A stretch of 64,000 bases of DNA, from the NCBI GenBank assembly GCA_950295325.1, contig OX485808.1, positions 7,258,501 through 7,322,500 on the forward strand, given 5' to 3'. The notes beneath the pieces are model-generated. The model did no database searches and was not told the DNA's origin. It saw only the letters and a program-made list of their open reading frames with translations. Numbering within the stretch: position 1 is the stretch's first letter; every line of letters starts with the position of its first letter. The position numbers and the translations under genes were made by a program. Below, piece by piece: positions 1-11,544 of this stretch. The stretch is from Polytrichum commune. Its lineage: Eukaryota > Streptophyta > Polytrichopsida > Polytrichales > Polytrichaceae.

Positions 1-125
1 TGTTAACAATTGGACCTAGAATGTTGTCTACATTTTGAGCACATAGTCAGATCTCATCGGAATTTCACATTCTTTTTTGGTGTCTGTTCTGAACTACAAG
101 CCTTGCCAAAAACTACTCAAATCAA
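1..125 (+). repeat. dispersed repeat R, copy 1 (cut by window edge)
   Basis: This is the first of at least eight copies of a dispersed repeat. Shared landmarks, in order, are a 'GAACCTAGAATG' core, a 'GAGCACATAGTC' block, a 'TTTTTGGTGTCTGTTCT' block and an 'ACTACAAGCC' block. Other + strand copies are near 2478-2640, 4228-4420, 5310-5440, 6026-6215, 7490-7680 and 13108-13300, with a reversed copy near 47930-48085. The left boundary is outside the window. No coding capacity and no clear terminal repeats were seen, so the class is unknown. Confidence 0.7.
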
Positions 126-131
126 TCATAC

Positions 132-301
132 CACAATTATGTCTGCAGTTGCAAATTTTTGTTGTTGTGAGTTGTCCAGTACAACAAACCCTATCCGAGG
201 TGATTAGTTTATTGATGATGTCACAATTATGTATGGAGGTGCAATTTTTTTGTTCTACAGTACAATTAACCCCATCTGAGGTAATTTCTTTATTGATGTC
301 A
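132..301 (+). repeat. 90-bp tandem duplication just upstream of the dioxygenase start
   Basis: Two imperfect copies (132-221 and 222-301) both begin CACAATTATGT. Both carry a TACAGTACAA/CCAGTACAA block, an 'ACCCYATCYGAGGT' block and end in TTTATTGATG. The pair ends about 40 bases before the proposed ATG at 341, so it lies in the promoter or 5' leader of the dioxygenase gene. Confidence 0.75.
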
Positions 302-340
302 TACAGGATTTGTGTTTTGTGCATACAGAATTCGGTGACC

Positions 341-3300
341 ATGGGTCTGGAAGATCCAACCGCGCTGGAAAATTTGCGGATGGACAAGGCATTTGTCGTG
401 GACCCGGAACAGAGGCCCAAGAGGAAACACAACGACTACTCCGCATCCGGCAACCATGTCCCCGTGATTGACCTATCTCCACTACGGAATTTAGATGAAA
501 AAATGTCATCGCAAGTGATAGAGCAGGTGGGGAAAGCGTGTGAAGAGTGGGGTTTTTTCCAAGTCATCAACCATGGCGTCCCCATCAGCCTCTTGGACGA
601 ATTAGAGGCTGTCACCCACGAGTTCTTCAATCTCCCACGGGAGGAGAAACTAAAGGTACCTTACCACCGTATTTATTGCATACCTATATATGAGACCTAT
701 GGCAGTAACCCGGGTGTGCACGGATTATGATAGCTACCTCAAAATTGGTCCAAATCAAAAGAAAAGGGGCTCAGATTGTCGGGCTTGTCAAGTTCTATTC
801 GCCCTCAAAATGACAACAATTTTTGAGACTTCGATTTTTGAGAACTCCGCCATACTGAAAGAGGACAAACTTTGACCACTGCGACATTGTCAGCAAACAC
901 AAGAGTAAACACGCACACAAACCCCAAAAGATGCAATGGTAAACCCCGTCCCACGTCCATGTCGTTGAGACTACATCCTCCAGGCTATTTAGTACTATTA
1001 TTTTAATAATGTTCACGCACTTTTTAAATTCGATAACCTGCCCTCTGAAAAATTAATTAAGTAATTGCATTCATGCACTTTATAAATTCGGTAACCTGGG
1101 TTACCGGCATAGGTCTCATATGTTGATGACGAGATGGATTTTGACCACATATAGTGAATTTGTGCAATCGGACTGAAAGATCTTGAAATGCTGTATACCT
1201 AGTCTTTTGAAAATTTAGGGGTTACTTTGGCAGGATTTCTATGTACAAGTGGTCCACTTTTGTGTATATAGTTGTAATCAGAGCCTCACTTATCAGGGTC
1301 CACAAAATATCACTGGAAATTGGGGTAAGGATACTGAGAAAGCTTGAGATGATGTTTAGTCTTTTCAGGGTGACTTTTATTAATCTCAAAGTAACAGGTT
1401 AGTGCTGTTGAAAAGTCCATGCATCATTTTAGCAGATTTTCTAGGTATATGTGCTCCACTTTGGTGTAGATAGTCGGTTGAGTCGAGTTTCTAAGCAGAG
1501 TCTACACAACATGACTGCGATTTTGCAAAAATTTATTGAATTCTTTTGACATGCTGTAGTGATCTTTTTGGTGATCTGAACCCACAATAGGGCAGTGCTG
1601 TTGAAGATGCAGGCTTATTTTTGGCAGACTTTCTGTATATATGTGCCCCACTTTGATGTGGATGGTTAGTCTGAGCCTTGTTAACAAGCACTGGTGGTTA
1701 CTTAGGGCCGCTTTACACCTAGAGGCCGGGCCAATTCCTCTTGAGGCCGATTGCATGAAATTTCAGCCCTTTTTCGGTTGGAGGTCGGCCTCAACTACAC
1801 ATTATAATAAGATTATAATGGGGGCCAATTTTCCCATATGTAAAGGCCTTAGGGTCAAGAAGCTAGACCGATTCAATAAATCTAGCATAATCCAACGGAT
1901 CTAGCATAATCTAGCATAGAGCCGTTCATATTTCCACATAATCCAATGGATATAGTTTGCTAAAAAATCATATATATATTTATATAATTTTACTTATTTA
2001 TTGAAATGTGACATTAGTCCCGAGGCCAAGAATTGGCCCTCCATTTTGGGTGCACCCAATTCAACGAGCTCGGGCCGTGTCATACCATGCATTTTTTGAT
2101 TAAAAAATTCATACCACCAAATCGGCCCGGCCCTAGCTAGGTGTAAAGGGGTTGGGGCCGATTTTAGCCTTTTGGCCAATCACAAGTGAGGATTTCAAGC
2201 CTCTTACACAACGTATTGGCATGGCCTCTAAGTGTAAAGCGGCCCTTAGTGTATTGAACTGTGAGCCATAAAATAAGCAGGTGTTAAAAGGACGCTTTTA
2301 GATTTGTACCCACGTCCTGGAGGATATGAAACATGCAATTAGTGCAGGATGACTAGCAAATCCAAATTGTGCCCATAGCCATTTTCCTCAGAATTTTCCG
2401 AGCTCATATGAATATCTTATTCATTATCAAATTGAAGATTCTCTTTCTCATTACGTCATCATTTCAGTCCCCCCCCAATTATGTCGATTACTGAGCCTAG
2501 AATGGTAAACACATTCTGAGCACGTAGTTCGATCTCTTTTGAACAAATGTTGTTGTGGTGTCTGTTCTTAGATCCACACCTAACAATACACCACTCAAGT
2601 ATAGTTACTCAAATAAGATGAGTACCCAAATTAGGCCTTCTTACCATTGGGCTTATGAGGATAATTTTCATCTTTTGACAGGTGCAACGAACATATGAAA
2701 ATCCATTAGGGTACCATGACTCTGAATTGACCAAAAATATTCGGGACTGGAAGGAGGTGCTTGATATTCGTACAAGAAGCGATTACAACAGTGGGGTGAA
2801 GATTGGCACAGGAATTCACAAGAACCAGTGGCCCTCCACCCCTCCCAATGTCAGGTGTGTCATTCCAACCGAGGTCGTCACCATACGTATGATTCCAAAA
2901 GATGAACCAATATGAAGTTTGAAGTTGACCAAGTTACTTGAACTAATTGCTAACTATGTAATGAGGTCTGTTATTTATTGAGCTGTTGGCTAGCAACTGG
3001 AGATTATAGTTTGAGAAGCATCACTATTTCTTTATCCCTTTGAACTCTAGGTTACTGACATCCCAAAGTAACAAACTCGAGAACCACAAATTTTCAAATG
3101 TCAGTTCTGAATGCAAGGATCTTTGGTAAATAACAGTCAATTGGTGGCTAAGTTACTGAACAATATATGTGGTCATGAAATCTTGGATGGTAATTGGAAA
3201 CTGCCAATGCCTGCATGAATTTTGAATGATCGCTTTCGATACACACGGAAACAAAATCTGGCCAATTTATGTGTACCAGAATTCCAATGAAAACCTCAAA

Positions 3301-5804
3301 CAAGCTAGCCACATCAGACAAGTGACCACACAAAGCACGCATATCTTACTCTGAATTCCACTAAGTAGGTAAGCACGCCTTATGCAAACACTAGTCTTCA
3401 AACGGTTGGTTGCACTTGTGTAAGTATTTAAGAATGTATATAGTACATATCCAGAAGAAAATTGTTTTAGAATGAAATTTACAAGGAACACTTCAAGAAA
3501 CTCTAAAAGATATCCATCTTGAATCCAAAAATTGTGCGCTTAACACTGGTGTTTCTCATTTGCATTTGGCAATGTGCTTATTCAGTTTTCTCTTTGTTCT
3601 ACGTTTTCTATATTCGCCAAAAATGTTGGAAGTAACCATTATAGGCCTAGATATCTACCTTAGGCGCTGGTGTCACTGTGACGACCTTAATTTCTGGTCT
3701 CCGTTGACAGGGAGGTGTGCGAAAAATGGATAGAGGCAGTAGAACGCCTAGGCTTCCAGGTGTTGGAGCTAATCTCTCAAAGCCTTGGTCTTCCTGCGAC
3801 ACACTTTCATCCATTGTATAAGGATCATACAATGTTATTGCGAGCGAATTACTACCCGACATGTCCACACCCGGGTTTGGCCCTTGGGGTGAACAGGCAC
3901 AAGGATCAAGGTGCGCTCTCCGTGCTCGTTCAAGATGAAGTGGGCGGTCTGGAAGTCCGACGTAAGGATGGGGAATGGATTGGAATTCAGCCTCGCCGAG
4001 ACGCATTTGTTATCAACGTTGGCGATTTGTTTCAGGTAAGTCAGGGCTTGCTGTGGAGCATAAGTAAATTACATCCTGCCTTCCCTTAAGTGCTGTCTTT
4101 TGAGGTATGTGGGTGTTGTTCGGTTTGTTTTTCATGTTCTCCAACTTCTACCGATTAGATTCACAAAATGAAACCTTAGTGTTGCATTAGCAAATGTATG
4201 ATGAGGCATCAGCAAACATCGGTTTAAAAATTGGACGTCCCCTGAATTAGTTATGATTATTGGAAGACTTGCATGTTTGTTGATTAGGGTTGATTTGAGA
4301 TGGGGTACGTAGTCCAATCTCTTCCAAACATGTGTCTTTAAGGTGTTTTTTCTTTGATTCTCACCTAACCACATACCAATCAGTTATAGGTGTCAGATTA
4401 AGTAAAGCGACCAAATAACAAATACCCGCATACCTTAAATGTGGAAATGCATCTCAATAATAGAGTCCTTGGTGGTCAATTCAACGTAACCAACCTGCTC
4501 ACCCAGGTGGAGAGAGCAACTCCAGCAGCTTCCCCTTGTGCTTTTTCTATCCACACAAAGGAAATTTCATCCATAACTAGTTGCTCATCAAAGTATGATA
4601 GGGTTATTAGAACTCATCAAAAAAATTCTGCCATGAAGGCATGATATCATCCATAGTTCCCAGATTTTGTCCATGAGCTGATCAGCTTTGTATAATGATC
4701 AATGCAGGCATACATGGTGTGTGCAAGTCTCCTCACCTCGTACTTAGGACACCTTCAATGGTGATTTTATGAATAATGAAGAAGGCAAATCAGGACACAA
4801 AAGAGACAAACTGAACTTCTACATATGAACATTGAACCTCATTTCATTGCACCATAGCTAATATTATCAAAACCTAAAACCATCAATCTTACTAGAGTTG
4901 AGCACCGTAATCTGAGGTCAGTGTTTAGTAAATGAGGATTATCTTTCTGTAAATAGAGTATTGAATGCAGCAAAAAGAGCATTAGACTCTTAGTCAATGC
5001 AATAATGTCAAGGAGGCTGCTGCAGTCACAAAATGTAGAATAATATACTAGATAGTAAGTACTTATATCAAGGCATGCGGCCCTGTTGTGGGCACTTTCT
5101 AGTTTCATCGCCAAAGAAAATTTTGACCAATGCATCAAATCAGGAAGTGTCTCATCTGATTAGCAATTGCGAGATATATAAATTATCATTTCAAGTTTTA
5201 CTAGCAGTCGCACATAGATTATCAATTCAGGTTTCAGGATCATAGTTGAGATGCAAAAATTATAGGTCAAAGTGAAGATTATTTTCCCTTTAAGCAATCA
5301 CATAAGCTGTCTTCTCATTTGTGTGAACATTTGAACCCAGAATGGTTCATATAGTTTGATCACAAAGTCCAATCTCAACAAAACGCATGTCTTTTTGGTG
5401 TCCGTGTACCAATCAGACATAGCTGTCCAATAAGGCTTACATACCTCATAATGATGAGACAATAGGTGATTTCTTCAGTCATGTTTCCTTTTAATTGACA
5501 GTAACTTACTGTTTGACAAAATTCATGACTTCGTATTTTACAGGTGTGGAGCAATGACAAGTACCAAAGTGTGGAGCATAGGGTGGTGGTGAACGAAAAC
5601 AAGCCACGCATGTCATTTCCTCTCTTCGTCAATCCATCATACGACACAAATGTGGCACCAATCCCTGAGATTGTGGGCAAAGGACTTCCCCTCTATAAGG
5701 AGTATAATTACGGGGACTACTCAAAACACCGAAATGAATCAAACTATAAAAACCTGGGTGTTGAGAATATCCAAATCTACCACTTTGCCATCAACCGACA
5801 CTGA
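341..5804 (+). CDS. 2-oxoglutarate/Fe(II)-dependent dioxygenase (DOXC class), four exons
   Basis: Exons are 341-655, 2682-2854, 3711-4035 and 5544-5804; all introns are GT-AG and frames join to give 357 residues. The N-terminal non-haem dioxygenase domain holds VIDLSPL and the EWGFFQVINHGVP signature (about residues 35-85). The C-terminal 2OG-Fe(II) domain has the iron ligands His226 and Asp228 (RHKDQGAL) and His283 (SVEHRVVVN), and the 2-oxoglutarate-binding Arg293/Ser295 (RMS). Motifs such as ELTKNIRDWKEV and the C-terminal VENIQIYHF recall the Arabidopsis At3g19000/At3g19010 branch of soluble specialised-metabolism oxygenases; this is from memory. The substrate cannot be told from sequence. 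The start at 341 is the ATG giving a normal family length; the frame is open upstream but that part is unlike the family. Intron 1 (2 kb) holds a MITE and a triplicated repeat. Intact, probably functional. Confidence 0.93.
1139..1695 (+). repeat. three-copy tandem repeat in dioxygenase intron 1
   Basis: Three diverged units of about 195 bp are anchored on similar blocks at about 1230 (GGCAGGATTTCTATGTAC), 1431 (AGCAGATTTTCTAGGTAT) and 1623 (GGCAGACTTTCTGTATAT). Each is followed by a 'GTGSYCCACTTTGRTGT' block and a 'TAGTCNGAGCC'-like block. The array stops right beside the MITE that begins at 1705. Confidence 0.65.
1705..2245 (+). mobile_element. MITE family A, copy 1 (PIF/Harbinger-like)
   Basis: A 541-bp element with terminal inverted repeats starting GGGCCGCTTTACAC and continuing YTAGAGGCC; about 24 bp match with one difference. 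It is flanked by TTA on both sides (1702-1704 and 2246-2248). A TTA duplication with GGGCC-type ends is the signature of Tourist-like, non-autonomous PIF/Harbinger elements. No ORF. An inverted second copy lies near 48480-48957. It sits inside intron 1 of the dioxygenase. Confidence 0.85.
2478..2640 (+). repeat. dispersed repeat R, copy 2
   Basis: It carries GAGCCTAGAATGG, TTCTGAGCACGTAG and GTGTCTGTTCTTAG blocks in the same order as the copy at the left edge. It ends about 40 bases before exon 2 of the dioxygenase (2682), inside the 3' part of intron 1. Confidence 0.65.
4228..4420 (+). repeat. dispersed repeat R, copy 3
   Basis: It has the GTAGTCCAATCTC, AAACATGTGTCTTTAAGG and ACCACATACCAATCAG blocks of the R family, plus a left extension (GATTATTGGAAGACTTGCATG) that is shared with the copy near 7490. 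It lies in dioxygenase intron 3. Confidence 0.6.
5310..5440 (+). repeat. dispersed repeat R, copy 4
   Basis: It contains GAACCCAGAATGG, CACAAAGTCCAATCTCAAC and GCATGTCTTTTTGGTGTCC in R-family order. It lies in the 3' part of dioxygenase intron 3, about 100 bases before exon 4. Confidence 0.6.
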
Positions 5805-7489
5805 TGTCGGTCAGAGATTTATGGTAAAGTAGATAGCAAGTGTGAAGGGCTTAAAGCAGTGGGAGAGTAAGAGTTGATAAGATACTGATGAGTAGAGACT
5901 AATGATGCTTCGAAAGTATTATTGTATTATATATACCAATTTGATAATGTACAAATTCCTCAAACCAGAAAGTGTTGCAACTTTTAAAAATTCTCATTCT
6001 CTCAAAATGATCGCATACACCCTCCTAATTGTGTTGAACTATTGAACCTAGAATGATGTCTATACTTAGGGCACAAATCCGATTTCATTGTTTCTTTGTA
6101 GTGTCCATTCTTAACTACAAGCTTCACCATATACCATACCAGATAGATAGAAACTCTGGTCCCTTTTTAGCAAGGGGTGAATATACCATATACCATACCA
6201 CTCATATATAGGCATCCAATTGATCCTTTATTGCCCGGGGCCTGGGTGCATTCCAATGAACTTGGAACTTACATATCACCTCTGATGTCAAGGACAATTT
6301 AGTCCACTTTCATCAGCATGCTTCACGATTGGCCACTTGTATATGGAAACCAACTCTTGTATGAAGATCTAGGAAGGAAAATCCCTCCATTTCAACCAAA
6401 TTGAAGAAAATACAACGGTCTCAAAATTGGAGTTCTCAAGTTGGGCCGGCTAGTGCAAATCTTGTAATTTTTTCCTCTACAAGGATGAGGGGATGGATGA
6501 GGAAGTTCAATCAAATATAATTTTATGAATATATATACATATAGAATACACATATGTGAGAATTTTAATTTATGGATATGGAATTCACATGCCTATTTTA
6601 GAGACCATGATCAAAGTTCATCGACTGGATGATGAGTGTCTCTCACAATGAGCTTGAATGTCAATTTTGAAACATGCTTGGTTTGCATTGTTGCCCACAC
6701 TACTAAAATTGGCTTAATCCTTGCAATGGGCAACACCTCGGGCATGTAAAAATTAACTTCTTCTTTCAAATCTTAGTGACCTACTACAAACTTCAAAAAA
6801 ACTTCAAAGCATCGTTCTCCTTCAAATCATCACGAAATCAAACGAGACTTGCACCTAATATCTAGTCTTCAAACATTAAAGAATCCCCATGCCAAGTGGG
6901 GGGACCAGATGAAGACATAATTAGTTATAGGAAAAAAGTTAGCACAAAATAATAATAAAATCGCCCATATTAATTATCTAGAAGAAAAAAAAAACTTACT
7001 CTGACCCACGCAAATTCTCTACTAAAAATCTAGTGTGAGCTGAAAATTGTTGTGATCCACGTTGATTCTCATTATAAGAATTAGCATGGGCTCTAGAAAA
7101 CTACTGTGGCCCTAGGTAATAGGATTTTTTTAGTGTAGTCCTAGAAGTCACAGAGGAAAACAAATGTTGGTAAATATGTAAGTTTATGAATTCCTCATTG
7201 AGTACCTGAATGATGGGATTTGGAGCTTGCCAATCCACGCATTAAGGCATTTTGAGGCATTAAGTAAAATTGTCCTCACACTCACTCCTTCACGAACGAT
7301 GAGGATTGATGACCATATATGTCACAAAAGCTCTTCACGTGAAGTAGCATCTCATATTAAGATACGTGGGTGTCATTTGGATTGTTTTTCATGTTCTCCA
7401 ACTCCTATCCATTAGATTTACATAACCAAGATCTATGATGAAGCGTATGCAAAAACCGGATTATTGAAGATTGGACCTCCCCCGATTTT
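5805..7489. other. gene-free stretch downstream of the dioxygenase
   Basis: This holds the 3' flank of the dioxygenase and another R-family copy at about 6026-6215, which includes two ATACCATATACCATACC stretches. No ORF here resembles a gene. The rest is AT-rich unique-looking sequence in which nothing else is recognised. Confidence 0.6.
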
Positions 7490-7680
7490 AGTAATGGTTA
7501 TCGGAAGTGTGTGTTTGTTGATTTTTTAAGTGGATACATAAGTCCTCCCAGTTTGCATTGATTGTTGAGTGTAGAGTAGCCATTAGCATTTGACAGTGTA
7601 GTCCAATATCTTTGAAACATGTGCCTAGTTTATGATGTTTGTTCTTTGATCCTCACAGAACCACGCACCAATCAAATCTG
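7490..7680 (+). repeat. dispersed repeat R, copy 6, interrupted by a TIR element
   Basis: It matches the copy near 4228-4420: TTATCGGAAGTGTGTGTTTG, GTAGTCCAATATCTTTGAAAC, TTTGATCCTCACAGAACCA and ACCAATCAAAT. The TIR element at 7681-8102 follows immediately. R-like sequence (CTTAAGACCCATCTAACC) resumes after it and is also seen near 13755 and 48240. Confidence 0.6.
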
Positions 7681-8102
7681 AGGTAGAAATACCATAACCC
7701 GTTAACCACCCTCTAGCTGTGCACTAAACCGCCGTCATAATGGTGAAGTGCCATTTCTAAAACCGATCATGGCTCAGTGGCAACTTCAATGTGTGCACAC
7801 TTAGTGTAGCCAATGGGAGTCAAGTGTTAATGTACTCACGAGGTAACTGATTTAGACGATGTTCTGTATGGAAATTCGGATTACCGTGTTCGGTGTAGGG
7901 AGAATCTAGTGAACGAGTAGGGGGTTGGACAACTCTCCACTTTGAAACATTGTAGCATTTTTTTGTATAGGACAAAAAAATATGAAACAACTTGCATTCT
8001 TCATGAATCCTTCTCGTCTATCTTGGGAAATTATCTCATGATTGTCAGACCAGATCTTCAATGCGAATCACCTTATTTTCACGGGTTATGGTATTTCTAC
8101 CT
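7681..8102 (+). mobile_element. 422-bp MITE with a perfect 22-bp TIR
   Basis: The left end AGGTAGAAATACCATAACCC (continuing GT) is exactly mirrored at the right end (8081-8102). There is no coding capacity. The flanking trinucleotides are TGA on the left and TTA on the right if one terminal base is assigned to the duplication, so the target site duplication is uncertain. Perfect ends suggest recent activity. It is inserted in an R-family repeat. Confidence 0.8.
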
Positions 8103-8367
8103 TAGGGGTCCAATGTAGAAAAACGAGCCGCTTAAGACCCATCTAACCTTCTGCAGAGAAGGAAGGATATGCTCGCAGTCTGTGCAGTGGGGAGCCTCAT
8201 GCATGGGCTGCTTGAAACTCAAAACTCCGGCATGCAATCTGGTCAACGACAATAATACTCAGCATCTTCAAGTGCCTTGGGGCCAGAACAAGAAAGCATG
8301 TGAACTGGGTGGCAACTAGCGTACAAATACACTTTATAATGAAAGTTGATCCTTCGACAGGTATGCA

Positions 8368-8890
8368 CCTCGGCAAGATCGTGAAAGACAAAGCTCCGTT
8401 TTGGTCCCTAGCTTTCGATTTGAGACACTCGGTAAGATCGTGATAGACAGCTCCGTTTTGGTCCCTAGGCTTCGATATGAGACACTCGGTAAGATCGTGA
8501 TAGACAAAGCTCCATTTTGGTCCCTAGCTTTCGATCTGAGACACTCGGTAAGATCGCAATAGACAAAGCTCCGTTTTGGTCCCTAGCTTTCGATCTGAGA
8601 CACTCGGTAAGATCGCAATAGACAAAGCTCCATTTTGGTCCCTAGCTTTCGATTTGAGACACTCAGTAAGATCACAATAGACAAAGCTCTGTTTTGGTCC
8701 CTAGCCTTCGATCTGAGACACTCGGTAAGATCGTGATAGACAAAGCTCCGTTTTGGTCCCTAGCTTTTGATCTGAGACACTCGGTAAGATCACAATAGAC
8801 AAAGCTCCGTTTTGGTCCCTAGCTTTCGATCTGACACACTCGGTAAGATCGTGATAGACAAAGCTCCGTTTTGATCCCTAGCTTTTGATA
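8368..8890 (+). repeat. 59-bp tandem array, about nine units
   Basis: Nine head-to-tail units each contain AGCTCCGTTTTGGTCCCTAG, a TTCGATCTGAGACACTCGG block and AAGATCGTGATAGAC. Unit starts fall at about 8393, 8450, 8508, 8567, 8626, 8685, 8744, 8803 and 8862; the second lacks a few bases. Variation is concentrated at one site, GTGATAG versus GCAATAG or ACAATAG, which changes between units. No spacers differ between units, so it is a minisatellite and not a CRISPR array. Confidence 0.95.
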
Positions 8891-11540
8891 TGATCCACGG
8901 ATTTACGTTGAGTTGAAACAAGATCCAATTTAAAGCACAGTCATCGGCCCCAACTTGGTCTTCAAGTCATGGCTTGCTATCATCTCAGATCTGTGAGTAA
9001 ACAGGACCTTAATGTGGACACATAATTCTCACTCCACTGAGGCCTTAACCCCTAAGAGCTCAAGCTGTCAAATTTCATTTTCGACCAGTGCTGAGAATTG
9101 TTGTTATGTATAAAATAGACTCTGTTTTCTTGAGATCCAACCGTACGGATGCGAACTAGATTACCATTTATTCTTTTTGCAAAAATTTGGTGTCAATCGG
9201 ATGACATTTTTCAGGTTAGCTTTGACATATGAACATGGTCTTCATCCGGGGGTTAACTAGAGAAAATTATAAATGTTTTTTTGTTTCATGACCATTTCAG
9301 TGTTGTCATAAATTTTAGAAAGTTGGCAACTTTGCCATAATATGTTATGTGGATGATGCATGGGCTACTCTCAAATATTTGGGGTTTTTTGAGCAAATTT
9401 AGATGAAGTCCATCACCCTCAAAGTTGGAGGGGCCACATGAGGTCATTTTGGGAGAATTTCTCCTTTTTCATTGAGCATGCACCATGTGCACTAATTTTT
9501 TTTCCCCTTTCCAAATTCATCTGGTCAAGTTGTGCACAACCATCCGGTCCGAGATGACCCTAAACTGCGGGGTGATAGTGGAGAGGTAACCATTTCTGAA
9601 TGGAGTGGTTGGTAGTTCAATTCCCACTGTGAAACCTTCTCTCTACCCCACCCTGCACCAAGAGGATTCTTGAGCAAGGTAGGGCCAAAGGGCTCAAATT
9701 CACATCGGATTGCCCGACGTTGGCTATTTGTTTATTTGCACAACCGTTACCTTGTCCTAAGGGGAAAAAAACCCACCCAAATTTGGACATCATATGTGAA
9801 AGATATTGGCTCCTACATTTGGCTCCAACACTTGGGCAATACATGGAACAACCTCCCAAAACAAGCAATGCCAACCTAACAAAAATTCCTACATGCTTGG
9901 AGTATGAGGTTTTTATATGTTATTTTGGCCCACATGGTAGTGGGCACCACCCTATATCAATAGATATCTTCCATCCATGTAGATTGCCACCCAGTGGGTC
10001 GCAATCCCCATCAGAACATTAGGTGGTGACCTATTTCGGGTTGCATGAGCATATAAGATTAAAGCGTCACTTTTAGAATTTTCTACAAATTTCATATCGT
10101 TAGAAGTATCCATAACAATTATTTAGCTATCATCAACCATTCCATTCTAATAATATTCACTATGAATTTATCTGCAATGTAACAATGTGGGAGGGCAATT
10201 TTTCCCCAATTTCTTTGAGTTAATGTAATGGCCCACACAACCATGCCAACGGTAACGAGCAGTGGCGCGCTGGCTAGGCCTAGCGGCGGGCATAACCTTC
10301 TGTTTGCAAATGGCCACGTGTGATAGAAATCTGGGTAGGTCAGAGTTGGCCCGCAGCAGAAGAGGCCACTTCTCCAAAGATGCAGTAAGTATACTACAAA
10401 TCTAGGTAGGTCTCTCGCTAGTTCGAAGAGGTAAGTTGCAACATGTCTGTGCAGATCGCTAACGCTTCTGACAGGGTCGAAGAATTTGCAAGCATGGTCG
10501 ACAATATCCTTCAAATTTCACCCATGATAGTTTTCCATTGCAGCCGAGATTGTTACAAATGTGTTTCCCATGTGTTTTTCTCACTATTCTTCAGATCGTA
10601 CTTTGAAAACTCCGAATCGTGTGCGTTCAGAGGTCCTGCATGTATCAGAGTTTTCAAACTTGCACCCCGAAATCCGATTCATTGCATGTGAGTTCACATT
10701 TAGATCTGCTTTCGCATTCACATATGTCATTTCAGTTCGGTCTGCTTCCTTCATATACGCAACCTTTGAATTTGGTTTTGGGTTGTCATGAGAGGTTGGG
10801 GTTTAGTATTTCATATTCTGTTAGATTCCTTTGATTTCGAGCACAATTTCGAGTTTAATCAAACTGGAATGCAAACTGCTTGGGCTTCTCGTGCGTCATA
10901 GAATCCTTGTGACGACAAACCATTAATTCTGTCAAAGGAGGGTACCAAAAATTCGTGGAGGAAGGTACTCAACTTGTGAATGCTTGTAAACAAGGTGGGG
11001 TAGGGTGGTGGACACTGCCTCCTGGTAGTTTATTTTCCCCTAAAACCACAGGGCATGTTCCTAAACATTATTCAAATGGCTTGCCAAGTTGCTCCAGCAA
11101 ACATTGCAGATATGGGTATCTTCCACATTTAGTTTGAATGTGGCCACTGTTTAATCCCACTAATAACTGACCCCAATGAACAGTTTGCAGTGTCTGAATA
11201 AATGTTATGTCCAAATAATTCCAGGAAAGTTTCGTAGATTAGCGAACACGAGTCGGAATGAAGCAACTAGATTTCAACGCAAATGAAGTTTGTATTAAAC
11301 TGGGGCAAAATCAGAAAGGCCATCTTTGATTTGAGCCTTTCAATGCTACGTAAGCGGGGTCTATTCATGTGTGCATGTTTTGGTGAACATGCTAGCTAGC
11401 TAGCTTCGCACTAGAGACCCAAAATTGGTGAACTATTGGAAGTGTATTACTTTAAGGCCTCGGTACCTTAGATAGACAAATTTGATCATCGGATCAGATT
11501 GGGAATTGGTGTTATCTCAGATTCTATGTCTCAGATCTCG
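8891..11540. other. gene-free stretch with a possible SINE head
   Basis: No gene is recognised. Near 9568-9640 there is a Pol III-like pair, TAGTGGAGAGG followed by GTTCAATTC, as in tRNA-derived SINEs. A 131-codon open frame on the minus strand (10119-10514) and several short frames have no recognisable motif and no splice context. The rest is unremarkable AT-rich sequence. Confidence 0.5.
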
Positions 11541-11544
11541 AACC

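Noticed and set aside
8368-8890. CRISPR-like array of regular repeats
   Set aside because: Units are contiguous 59-mers with no unique spacers, in a plant nuclear context; it is a minisatellite.
10119-10514. 131-codon minus-strand open frame
   Set aside because: No recognisable motif, no splice or promoter context, and overlapping frames on both strands; probably chance.
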